In this document: in pieces, positions 53,350-64,000 of the stretch
How the letters are laid out: each line of letters begins with the position of its first letter
Position numbering within the stretch: the first letter of the stretch is position 1
NCBI GenBank assembly: GCA_019634415.1
Contig: JAHQVJ010000093.1
Coordinates: forward strand, 62,001 to 126,000
Direction: 5' to 3'
Length of the DNA: 64,000 nt
Source of the DNA: Myxococcales bacterium
GTDB taxonomy: Bacteria; Myxococcota_A; UBA796; GCA-2862545
Made by a program: the position numbers and the translations under genes
Notes under the pieces: generated by a model
What the model was told of the DNA's origin: nothing
What the model saw: the letters and a program-made list of their open reading frames with translations, nothing else
The model's database searches: none

Positions 53350-54572
53350 ATCCCGCAGTCGGCCTCCCCCTGGTCGGTGCCTGTCTCGTGCTGCAGGGCT
53401 TCTTCTCGGGCTCCGAGATGGCGATGGTGAGCGCCAACCGGGCGCTGCTCCAGGCGCGCGCCGACGACGGGAACGCCGGCGCCTCGCTGGCGTTGCGGCT
53501 CCTGCGACAGGAAGACCGCCTGCTCGGCACCTGCCTCATCGGTACCAACGTCTGCCTGATCGGTGGAACCACCCTCTTCGGCCTGGTGATGGTGCAGCAG
53601 GGCCTCCCCCAGGAGTGGCTGCAGACCCTGCTGTACGTGCCGCTCGGGCTCCTGCTCGGCGAGGCCGTACCCAAGCTCGTCTACCGGCACTACAGCGACG
53701 CCCTCGCGCCGCGACTGGCAGGCCCGCTGTCGGTGGTCCAGCAGCTGCTGCGTCCAGCCCTGTGGTGCGTCGCCCAGTGGTCGAAGCTGCTGTCGCGGCT
53801 CGTGCGACGAGACGAGGAGCGCAGCGTGCGGCGCGAGGACATCGTGCAGATGCTCGACGGTGAGGCGGGACCGATCGATCCCGAGGATCGCGCACTGATC
53901 CAGCGGCTGCTCGCCATGAACGAGACCACGGTGGAGGAGTGCATGACTCCACTGGTCGACGTGCACGCCCTCGCCGAGGACGCCACCGTCGCCGACGGCG
54001 TGGACCTGGTGCTCAAGGAGGGCTTCTCCCGGGTGCCCGTGTACCGCGAGCGCATCGACAACCTGATGGGACGAATCGAGCACCGCGATCTCCTGTTCAG
54101 CCCAGCAGACACCGAGTCCATCGCCGATCTGGTCCGGCCGGTGCGCTTCGTGCCGGAGAGCAAGCGGGTCGACGAGCTGCTTCGACAGATGCGCGAGAAC
54201 TCGGATCCGTTCGTGGTGGTGGTGGACGAGTACGGCGGCTCCGTGGGCATCGCCACGCTGGAGGACCTGCTCGAGGAGATCATCGGCGACATCGAGGACG
54301 AGCGGGATCTGCGGGCCCCTGGCGTGCGGCGCCTGGGGGAGCGAGAGTGGCGCGTCCCCGCTCGCACCGAGATCGACGAGCTCGAGGAGGCCATCCGGCG
54401 CCCCCTGCCCCAAGGGGACTACGAGACCGTCGCAGGGTTGCTGCTGGCGGTGAGCGGCCGCATCCCCCAGACCAACGACGTGATCCGAGTAGGTCGCCTG
54501 ACCTTCCACGTGGAGGCGGCCTCGGATCGAGCGGTGCACCTCGTTCGGCTGGTGCTGCCGCTGGACGGCTAG
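53346..54572 (+). CDS. CNNM/CorC-family membrane protein (second of two)
   Basis: It has the same domain order as its upstream neighbour: CNNM membrane part (GFFSGSEMAMVSANRALL, GEAVPKLVYR), CBS pair (MTPLVDVHALAED, FVVVVDEYGGSVGIATLEDLLEEIIGDIEDE) and the CorC_HlyC end. It is shorter (408) and lacks the CBS-linker insert. The start is GTG at 53346, overlapping the previous stop by four bases. The two may form a heteromeric transporter. Confidence 0.9.
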   Translation: MNPAVGLPLVGACLVLQGFFSGSEMAMVSANRALLQARADDGNAGASLALRLLRQEDRLLGTCLIGTNVCLIGGTTLFGLVMVQQGLPQEWLQTLLYVPLGLLLGEAVPKLVYRHYSDALAPRLAGPLSVVQQLLRPALWCVAQWSKLLSRLVRRDEERSVRREDIVQMLDGEAGPIDPEDRALIQRLLAMNETTVEECMTPLVDVHALAEDATVADGVDLVLKEGFSRVPVYRERIDNLMGRIEHRDLLFSPADTESIADLVRPVRFVPESKRVDELLRQMRENSDPFVVVVDEYGGSVGIATLEDLLEEIIGDIEDERDLRAPGVRRLGEREWRVPARTEIDELEEAIRRPLPQGDYETVAGLLLAVSGRIPQTNDVIRVGRLTFHVEAASDRAVHLVRLVLPLDG

Positions 54573-54585
54573 TCTGCGTCCTGCT

Positions 54586-55620
54586 CTAGTCGGCTTGGCG
54601 CTGCTCCCGCTTTTGAGCCCTGCGCTCCCGACGCTGCCTGCGCTTGGCCTCCTTGCTGAGCTTCGCCCCCAGCCGCATCTTCTCGCCGCTGGGAACCTCC
54701 TCCTCCTCCTGACCCCTGGGCAGGTCCGCGGGATCCCCCGGAGGATCGGGCGTCAGGATGTCCGCCACCATGGCTCTCACGTCGTCGTAGGACGGCTCGG
54801 CGCCGAACATCCCGAAGGTCTGGTGCGCGGAGCCATCCGGGCTGTAGCCATCGAGATGGTACTGCCGCTCGTCCGGCCCGATCTGCCCTAGCTCACGCGC
54901 AATGGCCGTGGTCCCGTCGTAGGAACCGAGGCTGATCGTCCCCAGCTCCTCCTCGGTGTCCGCCTGGAGCAAGAAGAAGATGTGGATCTTGCCCACGGGC
55001 CCCACGAGCTCGAACGTCTCGACGGCGAACACCCGCACGTCCTCCACCCGGAACTGCTCGCGCACATAGGAGGGTGCGGCACTCAGGTCGGGCACCGTTC
55101 CCCCTTCCCTCAAGGCGAACAGCTCCTCCCGAGCCGAGTCTCGGCCCTCCAGGTCTCCCACGGCATGTCGCAGCTGGACGATCTTGGCCAGGGCCCGCCA
55201 GTCCTGTTCGTTGGTCGCCCACACGGACTCGAACGCCGCCAGTGCCTCGGGGTACCGCGCAGCGAGCTGCAGCGCCTGTCCGTGGTTGAAGGGAGCCTCC
55301 ACGACCTCCGGCCCCACCGCCACCACGCGAGCCCAGGTCGCTGCCGCCTGGTCCCACTCCCCAGCCTCACCCTGCAGGAGCGCGAGGTTGTACAGCGCGC
55401 CCAGGTGACCGTCGCGCAGCTGCAGCACGCGCTCGAAGGAAGCACGGGCAGCCTGATGGTCTCCCTGCTCTTGCTGCGCCGCCCCCAGCTCGTAGTGAGC
55501 CTCGGGATCCGCTGGGTCCTCGTCGACGGCCTGCCGAAGCGCGGCCAGCGCCGCCTCACTCGGCTCCGCCACCTGGGCGGGCCCCCCATGCGCCAACACG
55601 ATCCACAGCCAACCAACCAC
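54586..55620 (-). CDS. Exported TPR protein with basic C-terminus
   Basis: A short hydrophobic start (VGWLWIVLAHGG) may be a signal peptide. Residues about 20-165 hold three to four TPR repeats (EAHYELGAAQQEQGDHQAARASFERVL, GALYNLALLQGEAGEWDQAAATW). The next 130 residues form a beta-rich domain of unknown type. The last 40 residues are strongly Lys/Arg-rich. GTG at 55620 has GGAG five bases upstream. It is the second gene of a two-gene minus-strand unit. I do not recognise the family. Confidence 0.7.
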   Translation of the reverse strand: MVGWLWIVLAHGGPAQVAEPSEAALAALRQAVDEDPADPEAHYELGAAQQEQGDHQAARASFERVLQLRDGHLGALYNLALLQGEAGEWDQAAATWARVVAVGPEVVEAPFNHGQALQLAARYPEALAAFESVWATNEQDWRALAKIVQLRHAVGDLEGRDSAREELFALREGGTVPDLSAAPSYVREQFRVEDVRVFAVETFELVGPVGKIHIFFLLQADTEEELGTISLGSYDGTTAIARELGQIGPDERQYHLDGYSPDGSAHQTFGMFGAEPSYDDVRAMVADILTPDPPGDPADLPRGQEEEEVPSGEKMRLGAKLSKEAKRRQRRERRAQKREQRQAD

Positions 55621-55665
55621 GCCATCTCCCTTGCCGACCGAGGATACGCCGAGCGGCCGCGGGAG

Positions 55666-56145
55666 TCAGAGGGAGCGACTCGGGGGCGCCCCTGAACCGT
55701 CGGGGTCGGGTTCCGAGGGGCGCGGCAGCCCGAGTGCAATCACCAGCAGCTCCTCGATCCCCTGATCGAACAAGGGGATCCGGTCCTCCTTGAACCGCTT
55801 CTTCCGCTGGTACACCCAGCGATGGCCCAGCTCCGGCTGACGGTACAGCGTGTGCTGGTCGTCGCCCGTACCCTCGAACTCCACGGCGACGTCGCCCTCG
55901 CCCCGCGGGGCGAAGTGCACGTACCGCTCGCCGTACCGCAGCGTCAGCCCATCGCGCGTGGACCGCACGGTCAGGAAGCCGATGTCGCGCGCCAAGGCAG
56001 CCAGCTCACCCATCAAGGCCGTTCGTGCTTCCGCGGCCGCCTGGGTGGCTCGCTCCGCCGCTTGGGCATCGCGCTCCTTGGTCTCCTGTTCGTGTTCGAC
56101 GGCCGCCCGGAATCGGGCTGCCAAACGCGAACGCCGCTCGCTCAT
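55666..56145 (-). CDS. Uncharacterised 159-residue protein with N-terminal helix
   Basis: The first 45 residues are an Ala/Glu/Arg-rich helix, probably coiled coil. The remainder looks like a small beta domain (TLRYGERYVHFAPRG, VAVEFEGTGDDQHTLYRQPELGHRWVYQRKKRF) and ends with an acidic, Pro-rich tail. There is no signal peptide or membrane segment. GGGAGG four bases before the ATG supports the start. It diverges from the DnaK-like gene. No family is recognised. Confidence 0.65.
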   Translation of the reverse strand: MSERRSRLAARFRAAVEHEQETKERDAQAAERATQAAAEARTALMGELAALARDIGFLTVRSTRDGLTLRYGERYVHFAPRGEGDVAVEFEGTGDDQHTLYRQPELGHRWVYQRKKRFKEDRIPLFDQGIEELLVIALGLPRPSEPDPDGSGAPPSRSL

Positions 56146-56314
56146 CCACCCTCCCGTCAGGTGCGTCCCTCAACCGGAAGCTAACCGCGTTTATGGCGTT
56201 GTCGCCTGCACGAAGAGCCGGTGCCCGTCGCATCACTTGCCTGCGTTCCTCCGCGCAGCTACGGAGAGGGCTGCAGCGGTCCGAACTTGCCGTGGCAGCT
56301 GTAGAAGGCGGTCC
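56146..56314. promoter_or_regulatory. Divergent gap, uncharacterised gene / DnaK-like gene
   Basis: 169 bases. There is no CIRCE dyad (TTAGCACTC-N9-GAGTGCTAA), so HrcA control of the chaperone is not indicated. I see no clear promoter boxes. Confidence 0.35.
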
Positions 56315-58276
<1,962 letters not shown>

Positions 58277-58279
58277 ACG

Positions 58280-59116
58280 ATGCCCCCCCGGGTGGTCATC
58301 GTGCTGGTGCAGCCGCTGCACCCTGGAAACGTCGGCGCCGCAGCCCGCGCCATGCGCAACTTCGGGCTCGAGGATCTGGTGTTGGTGGCGCCGCCCGCCT
58401 ACGATCCCGAGCGTGCCCGGTGGATGGCACCGGGATGTGCCGATCTGCTGGCGCGAGCGCGCATCGTCGAGACCCTCGACGAGGCGCTGCAGGGCGTCCA
58501 CCGCGTGCTGGCCACCACCGCACGCCATCGGCGAGATGGACATCCCGTCCTCGAGCCCGCGGCTGTCGCCGCCTCCGTCTACGACGACGCCGAGCGCGTG
58601 CACGCGCTGCTCTTCGGGCGGGAGGACCACGGACTCGATGCTGCGGCGGTTCGGCGCTGTGATGCACTGGTCCGGATCCCCACCACCGAGCACGCGAGCC
58701 TGAACCTGAGCCAGGCGGTGCTGCTGCTGTCGCACGCCCTGTTCGAAGAGGGTCGGCGCCGGGGAGCCGCCGCGAGCGGTCGCACCTTGTCGGGCTCGGG
58801 GCCCGATCGGTCTCGCTCCACCCAGGAGGCCTCCAAGCCCTCCCCTCGGGATCGCCTCGCCGATCTACCCACGGTGGAGCCCGCAGCACAGGAGCTGGTG
58901 CAGCTCCTCGGCCGTGTGGGCTACCTACGCGGCACGCCCGCCCACAAGGTGCTGCTGACGGCCCGCCAGGCCCTGCAGCGCGCTCGGCTGTCGGTGCGCC
59001 ACGTCGAAGCGCTGCGCGGCATGGTCAACAAGGTCGGATGGGCGTTGGACAACCCAGGGCTCGACTGGGCCGGACCGCGCAACTCTGAGGACGACACGTC
59101 TACGAATCGTCGCTAG
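58280..59116 (+). CDS. trmJ: TrmJ-type tRNA 2'-O-methyltransferase
   Basis: TrmJ methylates the ribose at position 32 of tRNAs, using SAM. SpoU-type motifs are present: NVGAAARAMRNFG near residues 17-29, LLFGREDHGLD near 109-119, and IPTTEHASLNLSQAV near 132-146, which forms the trefoil knot. The C-terminal 80 residues are helical as in TrmJ. Length (278) fits. It starts three bases after the chaperone stop. Confidence 0.88.
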   Translation: MPPRVVIVLVQPLHPGNVGAAARAMRNFGLEDLVLVAPPAYDPERARWMAPGCADLLARARIVETLDEALQGVHRVLATTARHRRDGHPVLEPAAVAASVYDDAERVHALLFGREDHGLDAAAVRRCDALVRIPTTEHASLNLSQAVLLLSHALFEEGRRRGAAASGRTLSGSGPDRSRSTQEASKPSPRDRLADLPTVEPAAQELVQLLGRVGYLRGTPAHKVLLTARQALQRARLSVRHVEALRGMVNKVGWALDNPGLDWAGPRNSEDDTSTNRR

Positions 59117-59201
59117 CCCATCCGATCTCGTTCCGTCGCTTGGCTCTCCAAGCGGTCTGTGCGTGGCACGATGGGTGCAATGCCCCAGGGCGAGGAACCC
59201 A

Positions 59202-60509
59202 ATGGAAAAGATCGTGATCGACGGAGGACGGCCCCTGCGTGGCACCATCCACTGTGATGGCGCCAAGAACGCAGCACTGCCCATCCTCATCGCCACCTTG
59301 CTCGCGCCCGGTGAGCATCGTCTCACCAACGTGCCCGAGCTCGCCGACACCTCCTCCACGCTGTCCCTGCTCGGCAGGATGGGCTGTCCCAGCCTGGTGC
59401 ACGACGACGCCCTGCGCGTGGACGCCACGCGGATCGCCTTCTGCGAGGCGCCGTATGACGTGGTGCGGAAGATGCGCGCCTCCGTGCTGGTGCTCGGCCC
59501 GCTGCTGGCGCGATGTGGGGAGGCCAAGGTGTCGCTCCCGGGCGGCTGTGCCATCGGCACCCGCCCCATCGACCAACACCTGAAGGGCCTCGAAGCCCTC
59601 GGCTGCCGCTTCGAGCTGTCGGGGGGCTACATCCACGGCATCGCGCCCGCCCTGAAGGGGGCCGAGATCCACCTGGACATGCCCACGGTCACGGGAACCG
59701 AGAACATCCTGATGGCTGCGGTGCTGGCGAGCGGCACCACCCGGATCCACAACGCGGCGCGCGAGCCGGAGGTCACCGACCTGGTTCGCTTCCTGCGCAC
59801 GCTGGGGGCCAAGATCGAGGGAGACGGCACCTCCACCCTCACCATCGAGGGCGTGTCCCGCCTGACGCCGGCGTCCAGGCCCTACTCCGTGGTCGGGGAC
59901 CGCATCGAGGCCGGCACCTACCTGTGCGCCGCGGCCATCACGGGAGGCGACGTCGAGGTGACGGGCTGCGATCCCGCGCTCCTCGAGTCCACCGTGGCGA
60001 AGCTGCGGGAAGCTGGCTGCACGCTGACCGTGGGCGAGCAGTCGGTGCGCCTACAGCGCGACACTCCGCTGCAGGCCTTCAACGCTCGGACGGAGCCCTA
60101 CCCTGGCCTCGCGACGGACATGCAGGCGCAGCTGATGTCGTTGGCCTGCCTCGCCCGAGGGACCTCCCGGATCGAGGAGACCATCTTCGAGAATCGCTTC
60201 ATGCACGCCGCCGAGCTGACCCGTATGGGTGCGGACGTGCAGCACACCGGCCGCATCGCCACGGTGGTGGGGGTTCCCACGCTGCAGGGTGCGGCCGTCA
60301 TGGCCTCCGATCTGCGGGCGTCGGCCGCACTCGTGCTCGCAGGGCTGGCGTCGGAGGGCCTCACCGAGGTGCTGCGGATCTACCACCTCGACCGCGGCTA
60401 CCACGATCTGGTCGGCAAGCTCCGCGGTGTGGGGGCCCGGATCGCCCGCACCTCCGACGCGATCACCGACCGCTCGGAGCTCTCCGCCGCCCTGGACGCG
60501 GCTGCCTAG
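59202..60509 (+). CDS. murA: UDP-N-acetylglucosamine 1-carboxyvinyltransferase
   Basis: MurA makes the first committed peptidoglycan precursor from UDP-GlcNAc and PEP. The N-terminal [11 protein letters not shown] carries Lys22 and Asn23. The catalytic Cys116 is in [13 protein letters not shown], so the enzyme should be fosfomycin-sensitive. [12 protein letters not shown] near 304-315 and the final [16 protein letters not shown] are family motifs. Length is 435. GAGG is five bases before the ATG at 59202, which favours it over an upstream in-frame start. Confidence 0.96.
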   Translation: MEKIVIDGGRPLRGTIHCDGAKNAALPILIATLLAPGEHRLTNVPELADTSSTLSLLGRMGCPSLVHDDALRVDATRIAFCEAPYDVVRKMRASVLVLGPLLARCGEAKVSLPGGCAIGTRPIDQHLKGLEALGCRFELSGGYIHGIAPALKGAEIHLDMPTVTGTENILMAAVLASGTTRIHNAAREPEVTDLVRFLRTLGAKIEGDGTSTLTIEGVSRLTPASRPYSVVGDRIEAGTYLCAAAITGGDVEVTGCDPALLESTVAKLREAGCTLTVGEQSVRLQRDTPLQAFNARTEPYPGLATDMQAQLMSLACLARGTSRIEETIFENRFMHAAELTRMGADVQHTGRIATVVGVPTLQGAAVMASDLRASAALVLAGLASEGLTEVLRIYHLDRGYHDLVGKLRGVGARIARTSDAITDRSELSAALDAAA

Positions 60510-60521
60510 TTACACACTCGC

Positions 60522-62336
60522 GTGGCGAAGATTCCGCGCGAGACCGTGGACGCGGTTCGGGAACGCACCGACATCGCCGAGGTCATCGAACGACACGTGG
60601 CGCTGAAGCGTCGCGGCAGGAACCTGGTGGGGCTGTGCCCGTTTCACCAGGAGAAAACCCCGTCGTTCAACGTCATCCCCGACAAGGCCATCTTTCACTG
60701 CTTCGGCTGCCAGACCGGCGGCGACGTCTTCAAGTTCCTCATGCTCCTCGAGGGGTTGTCCTTCGGGGAGGCGGTACGAGAGCTGGCGTCGGCGGCCGGA
60801 GTGGAGATCCAGGAGCGAGAGCTGACGCCCGCCGAGCTGCGTGCCCACCGAAAGCGCGCCACCCTCTTCGACGTGCTGGAGGCGGCCAGTCAGTTCTTCG
60901 AGGCCCAGCTGTGGACCCGGCCCGAGGGAGCCGCCGCGCGGGAGTACCTGCAGCGCCGGCAGATGACGGAGGAGACGAGCCGGAAGGGTCGACTGGGGTG
61001 GGCGCCCGGCGGCTGGACCAACCTCATCGACCACATGCACGGCCAAGGCTACCGACCCGAGCAGCTGGCGGACGCCGGCCTCGCTCGCCCCCGACAGAGC
61101 GGATCGGGGTTCTACGACACCCTTCGCGAGCGGTTGGTCATCCCGATCCGCGACCAGCGAGGGCGCACCATCGCCTTCGGCGGTCGCCTGCTCGAGGGGG
61201 ACGGCCCGAAGTACCTCAACACGCCCGAGACGCGGCTGTACCAGAAGTCCAAGGTGCTCTTCGGCCTCGATCAAGCGCGCGGTCCCATTCAGCAGCGGGG
61301 GCGCGTGCTGATCGTGGAGGGGTATTTCGACGTGCTCTCGCTGCACCAGGCAGGCTTCGGTGAGGCCGTCGCCACCTGCGGCACGGCCCTGACGCCCGAC
61401 CACCTCGAGCGGATCCGTCGACTCGCCAAGGACGTGATCCTGCTCATGGATGCCGACGAGGCAGGCCTACGGGCGGCCGAGCGTGCGCTCCCGGCCTTCG
61501 TCGACGCCGGAATCCAGCCGTGGCGCCTCACCCTCCCCGGCGCCAAGGACCCCGACGATCTGGTGCGAGAGGGAGGCCCCGAGGCGCTGGAGGCAGCGCT
61601 CGGAACGAGGGAGCCGCTGTTCGAGTGGGTCGTGGGTCGCAAGCTCGACGGGTACGGCGCCTCCGCCATGAGCCGCGAGCGCGTGCTCGACGAAGTGCTC
61701 GTGCTCCTCCGCAAGCTGCGTGACCCTTCCCTCGCCAGTCGGGTGGCTCGGCGGCTCGGCATCCAGGAAGCCACGGTCCTCGAGCGCCTCCGATCCACCC
61801 CGGCCCCAGCGGCGACAGCAGACGAGGAGGCCGAGCCCGTGGTGCCCACCTGGCGGCCCCACCGCGACGTGGTCCACCTGCTGTGGCTGCTGGTGCATCG
61901 CTACGACCGAGTAGCAGACCTGGTGAGCCGCGTGGGCACCCACCTCCTCGACGGTCACGCCCCCGTGCGCAACGCCGTGGTGAGGCTGGTGGCGGGCGAG
62001 CCCGTGGCCGCCCTCGAGGACCCCGACCCCGAGGTGCAGCGCACCCTGCTGGCCGTGGCTGCGCGCGACAGCCTGTACGAGGAAGCAGGGTCAGAGGTGG
62101 CGGTGGTGGAGATCTTGGCTCGCCTCGCCAAGCCGCTGCGCTCGGCACAGCTGGCCACCGTCACCCAGCAGGTCCAGGACCTCGAGCGACAAGGTGACGC
62201 CGATGCACTTCGCGAAGCCATCCAGCGCAAGCTCGCCCTCATCTCCGAGGAACGTCAGCTCGAATCGGCTTTGAAGCGAGCAGATATCGAAGCTGCCATG
62301 GCCGTGTTGGCGTCCCCTGACGACGACACCTCGTGA
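60522..62336 (+). CDS. dnaG: DNA primase
   Basis: DnaG makes RNA primers at the replication fork. The zinc-binding CHC2 domain (LCPFHQEKTPSF and FHCFGCQTGGD) is at about residues 37-70. The TOPRIM core has LIVEGYFDVLSL near 263-274 and ILLMDADEAG near 306-315. The C-terminal helicase-binding part is diverged, as usual. It is 604 residues. The start is GTG at 60522, 12 bases after murA. It precedes rpoD, as in the macromolecular-synthesis operon, but rpsU is absent. Confidence 0.96.
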   Translation: MAKIPRETVDAVRERTDIAEVIERHVALKRRGRNLVGLCPFHQEKTPSFNVIPDKAIFHCFGCQTGGDVFKFLMLLEGLSFGEAVRELASAAGVEIQERELTPAELRAHRKRATLFDVLEAASQFFEAQLWTRPEGAAAREYLQRRQMTEETSRKGRLGWAPGGWTNLIDHMHGQGYRPEQLADAGLARPRQSGSGFYDTLRERLVIPIRDQRGRTIAFGGRLLEGDGPKYLNTPETRLYQKSKVLFGLDQARGPIQQRGRVLIVEGYFDVLSLHQAGFGEAVATCGTALTPDHLERIRRLAKDVILLMDADEAGLRAAERALPAFVDAGIQPWRLTLPGAKDPDDLVREGGPEALEAALGTREPLFEWVVGRKLDGYGASAMSRERVLDEVLVLLRKLRDPSLASRVARRLGIQEATVLERLRSTPAPAATADEEAEPVVPTWRPHRDVVHLLWLLVHRYDRVADLVSRVGTHLLDGHAPVRNAVVRLVAGEPVAALEDPDPEVQRTLLAVAARDSLYEEAGSEVAVVEILARLAKPLRSAQLATVTQQVQDLERQGDADALREAIQRKLALISEERQLESALKRADIEAAMAVLASPDDDTS

Positions 62337-62435
62337 CGGATGGTGGCGACCAGTGTTGAGGACAGTTATCGACGGGGAGTTGTGGGGCAGCGGGCGAGGA
62401 TCGCACGTTACCACAACGCCGCAACGCAAGGAGAG
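62337..62435 (+). promoter_or_regulatory. Gap between dnaG and rpoD
   Basis: 99 bases. GTTGTGG (62379-62385) and CCACAAC (62411-62417) form a 7-base inverted repeat around a 25-base loop. AAGGAG stands directly before the ATG at 62436. A separate rpoD promoter may be here, but I could not fix its boxes. Confidence 0.35.
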
Positions 62436-64000
62436 ATGTCGTCCATGAAGATGCCGAAGGACCTCTCTGACCCCGAAGTTCAGCAGCTGATCAACATGGG
62501 CAAGCAGCGCGGCTACGTCACCTATGAGGAGATGAACAACAAGCTGGGCGCCACGCACCTCATCTCCAGCGAGCGCCTCGACGACCTCATGATCATGTTC
62601 TCGGACATGGACATCGAGATCGTCAATCGGGCGCGCAAGCGTGACGAAGAGCGCCCCAACGGCGAAAAAGACGGCAAGCCCGACGCCACGCGAAGCAACG
62701 ACCCCGTCCGCGTCTACCTTCGCAAGATGGGATCGGTGTCGCTGCTGTCCCGCGAAGGCGAGATCGAGATCGCCAAGCGCATCGAGGACGGCGAGTACAC
62801 GGTGAAGCGCTTCGCGCTCACCGCCGCGCTGGGCGTCAGCTACATCGACGACCTGATCGTCGAGGACGAAGAGCGCATCCAGAAGGCGCTCAAGAGCGGT
62901 AAGCGCCCCCGTCCCGCCAAGAGCTCCGACAGCCGCTCGCTCGCCGACGTCAAGACCGACGCCGAGGGATCCCTCTCGCGCCTCAAGGATCTGCGCGAGC
63001 AACTGTCCAAGGCCAAGAGCAAGCGCAAGCGCAACGAGTTCGAGGAGGCCGTCCTCGACTGTGAGGAAGAGCTCCTCGGCACCATGGACACCCTCGACCT
63101 GTCGAAGAAGCAGATCGCCGTGGTCTCCCAGCGCATCCAAGAGGCATGGGTGCATGTGGGCCGAGCCGAGAAGGAGATCGAGCGGGTCGCGCGGGATGCT
63201 CGCATTCCCGTCAAGGAGCTTCGACCCTCCATCCGCAAGGTGCGGCGCAACCTCGACACGGCTGGGCGCGAGGTCATCGAGCGCACGGGTATTCCCGAGG
63301 AGCAATGGAAGGAGTTCGACAGCCGAGTGCGGCGGGAGCTCCGCAAGATCCGCAAGGTGGAGCGAGCCACGGGCATGACCCGTGACGAGCTGCATCGCGG
63401 TGCCCAGGAGCTCAAGCGCGGAGAAGCGCTGGCGGATCAGGCCAAGTGTGAGCTGGTGGAGGCCAACCTGCGCCTCGTGGTGAGCATCGCCAAGAAGTAC
63501 ACCAACCGTGGGCTGCAGTTCCTCGACCTGATCCAGGAAGGCAACATCGGCCTGATGAAGGCCGTGGAGAAGTTCGAGTACCGCCGGGGCTACAAGTTCT
63601 CCACCTACGCCACCTGGTGGATCCGTCAGGCCATCACCCGGGCCATCGCCGATCAGGCACGCACCATTCGGATCCCGGTGCACATGATCGAGACCATCAA
63701 CAAGCTGATCCGCACCCAACGGCATCTGCAGCAGGAGCTCGCCCGCGAGCCCCGGCCCGAGGAGATCGCCGACAAGATGGAGATGCCGGTCGACAAGGTG
63801 CACAAGATCCTCAAGATCGCCAAGGAGCCGATCTCGCTGGAGACGCCCATCGGCGAAGAGGAAGACAGCCACCTCGGCGACTTCATCGAAGACAAGGCCA
63901 CGCTGTCCCCTGCCGACAACATGGTCAACGCGTCGCTGACGGAGGCCACCCGCAAGGTGCTCGCCACCCTCACCCCGCGCGAGGAGCGCGTCCTGCGACT
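62436..64000 (+). CDS. rpoD: Primary sigma factor RpoD (3' end outside window)
   Basis: This is the housekeeping sigma-70 factor. Region 1.1 is seen at the start ([24 protein letters not shown]), region 1.2 at about residues 87-125 ([30 protein letters not shown]). A charged helical non-conserved insert of about 200 residues follows. Region 2 is near 345-400 ([51 protein letters not shown]), and region 3 near 410-480. The frame is cut by the window end inside region 4 ([10 protein letters not shown]). ATG at 62436, 62445 or 62451 are possible starts. It lies 99 bases after dnaG. Confidence 0.96.
   Translation, partial: MSSMKMPKDLSDPEVQQLINMGKQRGYVTYEEMNNKLGATHLISSERLDDLMIMFSDMDIEIVNRARKRDEERPNGEKDGKPDATRSNDPVRVYLRKMGSVSLLSREGEIEIAKRIEDGEYTVKRFALTAALGVSYIDDLIVEDEERIQKALKSGKRPRPAKSSDSRSLADVKTDAEGSLSRLKDLREQLSKAKSKRKRNEFEEAVLDCEEELLGTMDTLDLSKKQIAVVSQRIQEAWVHVGRAEKEIERVARDARIPVKELRPSIRKVRRNLDTAGREVIERTGIPEEQWKEFDSRVRRELRKIRKVERATGMTRDELHRGAQELKRGEALADQAKCELVEANLRLVVSIAKKYTNRGLQFLDLIQEGNIGLMKAVEKFEYRRGYKFSTYATWWIRQAITRAIADQARTIRIPVHMIETINKLIRTQRHLQQELAREPRPEEIADKMEMPVDKVHKILKIAKEPISLETPIGEEEDSHLGDFIEDKATLSPADNMVNASLTEATRKVLATLTPREERVLR

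Noticed and set aside
56146-56314. CIRCE operator before the Hsp70 gene
   Set aside because: No TTAGCACTC-N9-GAGTGCTAA or close variant is present.

Overview
This is a 64 kb chromosomal window of very high GC content with tightly packed genes. Most neighbours abut or overlap by 4 bases (ATGA/GTGA). It is a Gram-negative genome: Tol-Pal genes, a TamB-like and an Omp85 protein, several lipoproteins, MurJ/MurA and an outer-membrane beta-barrel protein are present. Eukaryotic-type Ser/Thr kinases with TolB-like propellers, an OMP/TPR/VWA surface cluster, a bactofilin-like protein and many stand-alone TPR proteins suggest a myxobacterium-like deltaproteobacterium (Myxococcota or a relative). That placement is inferred from gene content only. 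I see no prophage, insertion sequence or CRISPR array. Base composition looks even, so most of the window reads as core chromosome.

Layout. 1-3.2 kb: the 3' end of RNase D, then a PpiD-like foldase and an M48 lipoprotein protease on the minus strand. 3.3-8.3 kb: an MreB-like ATPase coupled to glycogen synthase, an EcsC-like protein and a bacterial FAN1-like nuclease. 8.3-12.5 kb: tolQ-tolR-tolA-like-tolB and a Ppx/GppA phosphatase, then tRNA-Gly(CCC). 12.7-16.7 kb: a long FAD oxidoreductase with an extra C-terminal domain, an exported methyltransferase-like protein and a CBS protein. 16.8-21.7 kb: an ECF sigma factor coupled to a membrane kinase that begins with an anti-sigma-type zinc motif, a large nested inverted-repeat element, and a second membrane kinase facing the first. 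22-31 kb: murJ, a TamB-like giant protein and an Omp85 protein with about seven POTRA repeats. 31-33 kb: SDR and MAPEG genes divergent from a LysR regulator.

33-38.9 kb is one minus-strand operon, aroK-aroB-lipoprotein-TPR-aroQ-accB-accC-ung, joining the shikimate pathway, acetyl-CoA carboxylase and uracil repair. 39-51 kb runs on the plus strand: YbjN-like, bactofilin-like, VWA lipoprotein, outer-membrane barrel, TPR, M16 protease, hemW, dnaJ and an LpoA-like receptor. 51-54.6 kb: thiL and two tandem CNNM/CorC-type membrane proteins. 54.6-56.1 kb: two minus-strand genes of unknown role. 56.3-64 kb: a DnaK-type chaperone without the usual lid, trmJ, murA, dnaG and the start of rpoD.

Envelope construction is the common theme: Tol, Omp85/TamB, MurJ/MurA, LpoA-like, periplasmic folding and proteolysis. 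The most unusual parts are the sigma/anti-sigma-kinase unit at 16.8-20.4 kb with the structured element beside it, the seven-POTRA Omp85 protein, the FAD-oxidase fusion with its exported methyltransferase partner, and the lidless Hsp70.
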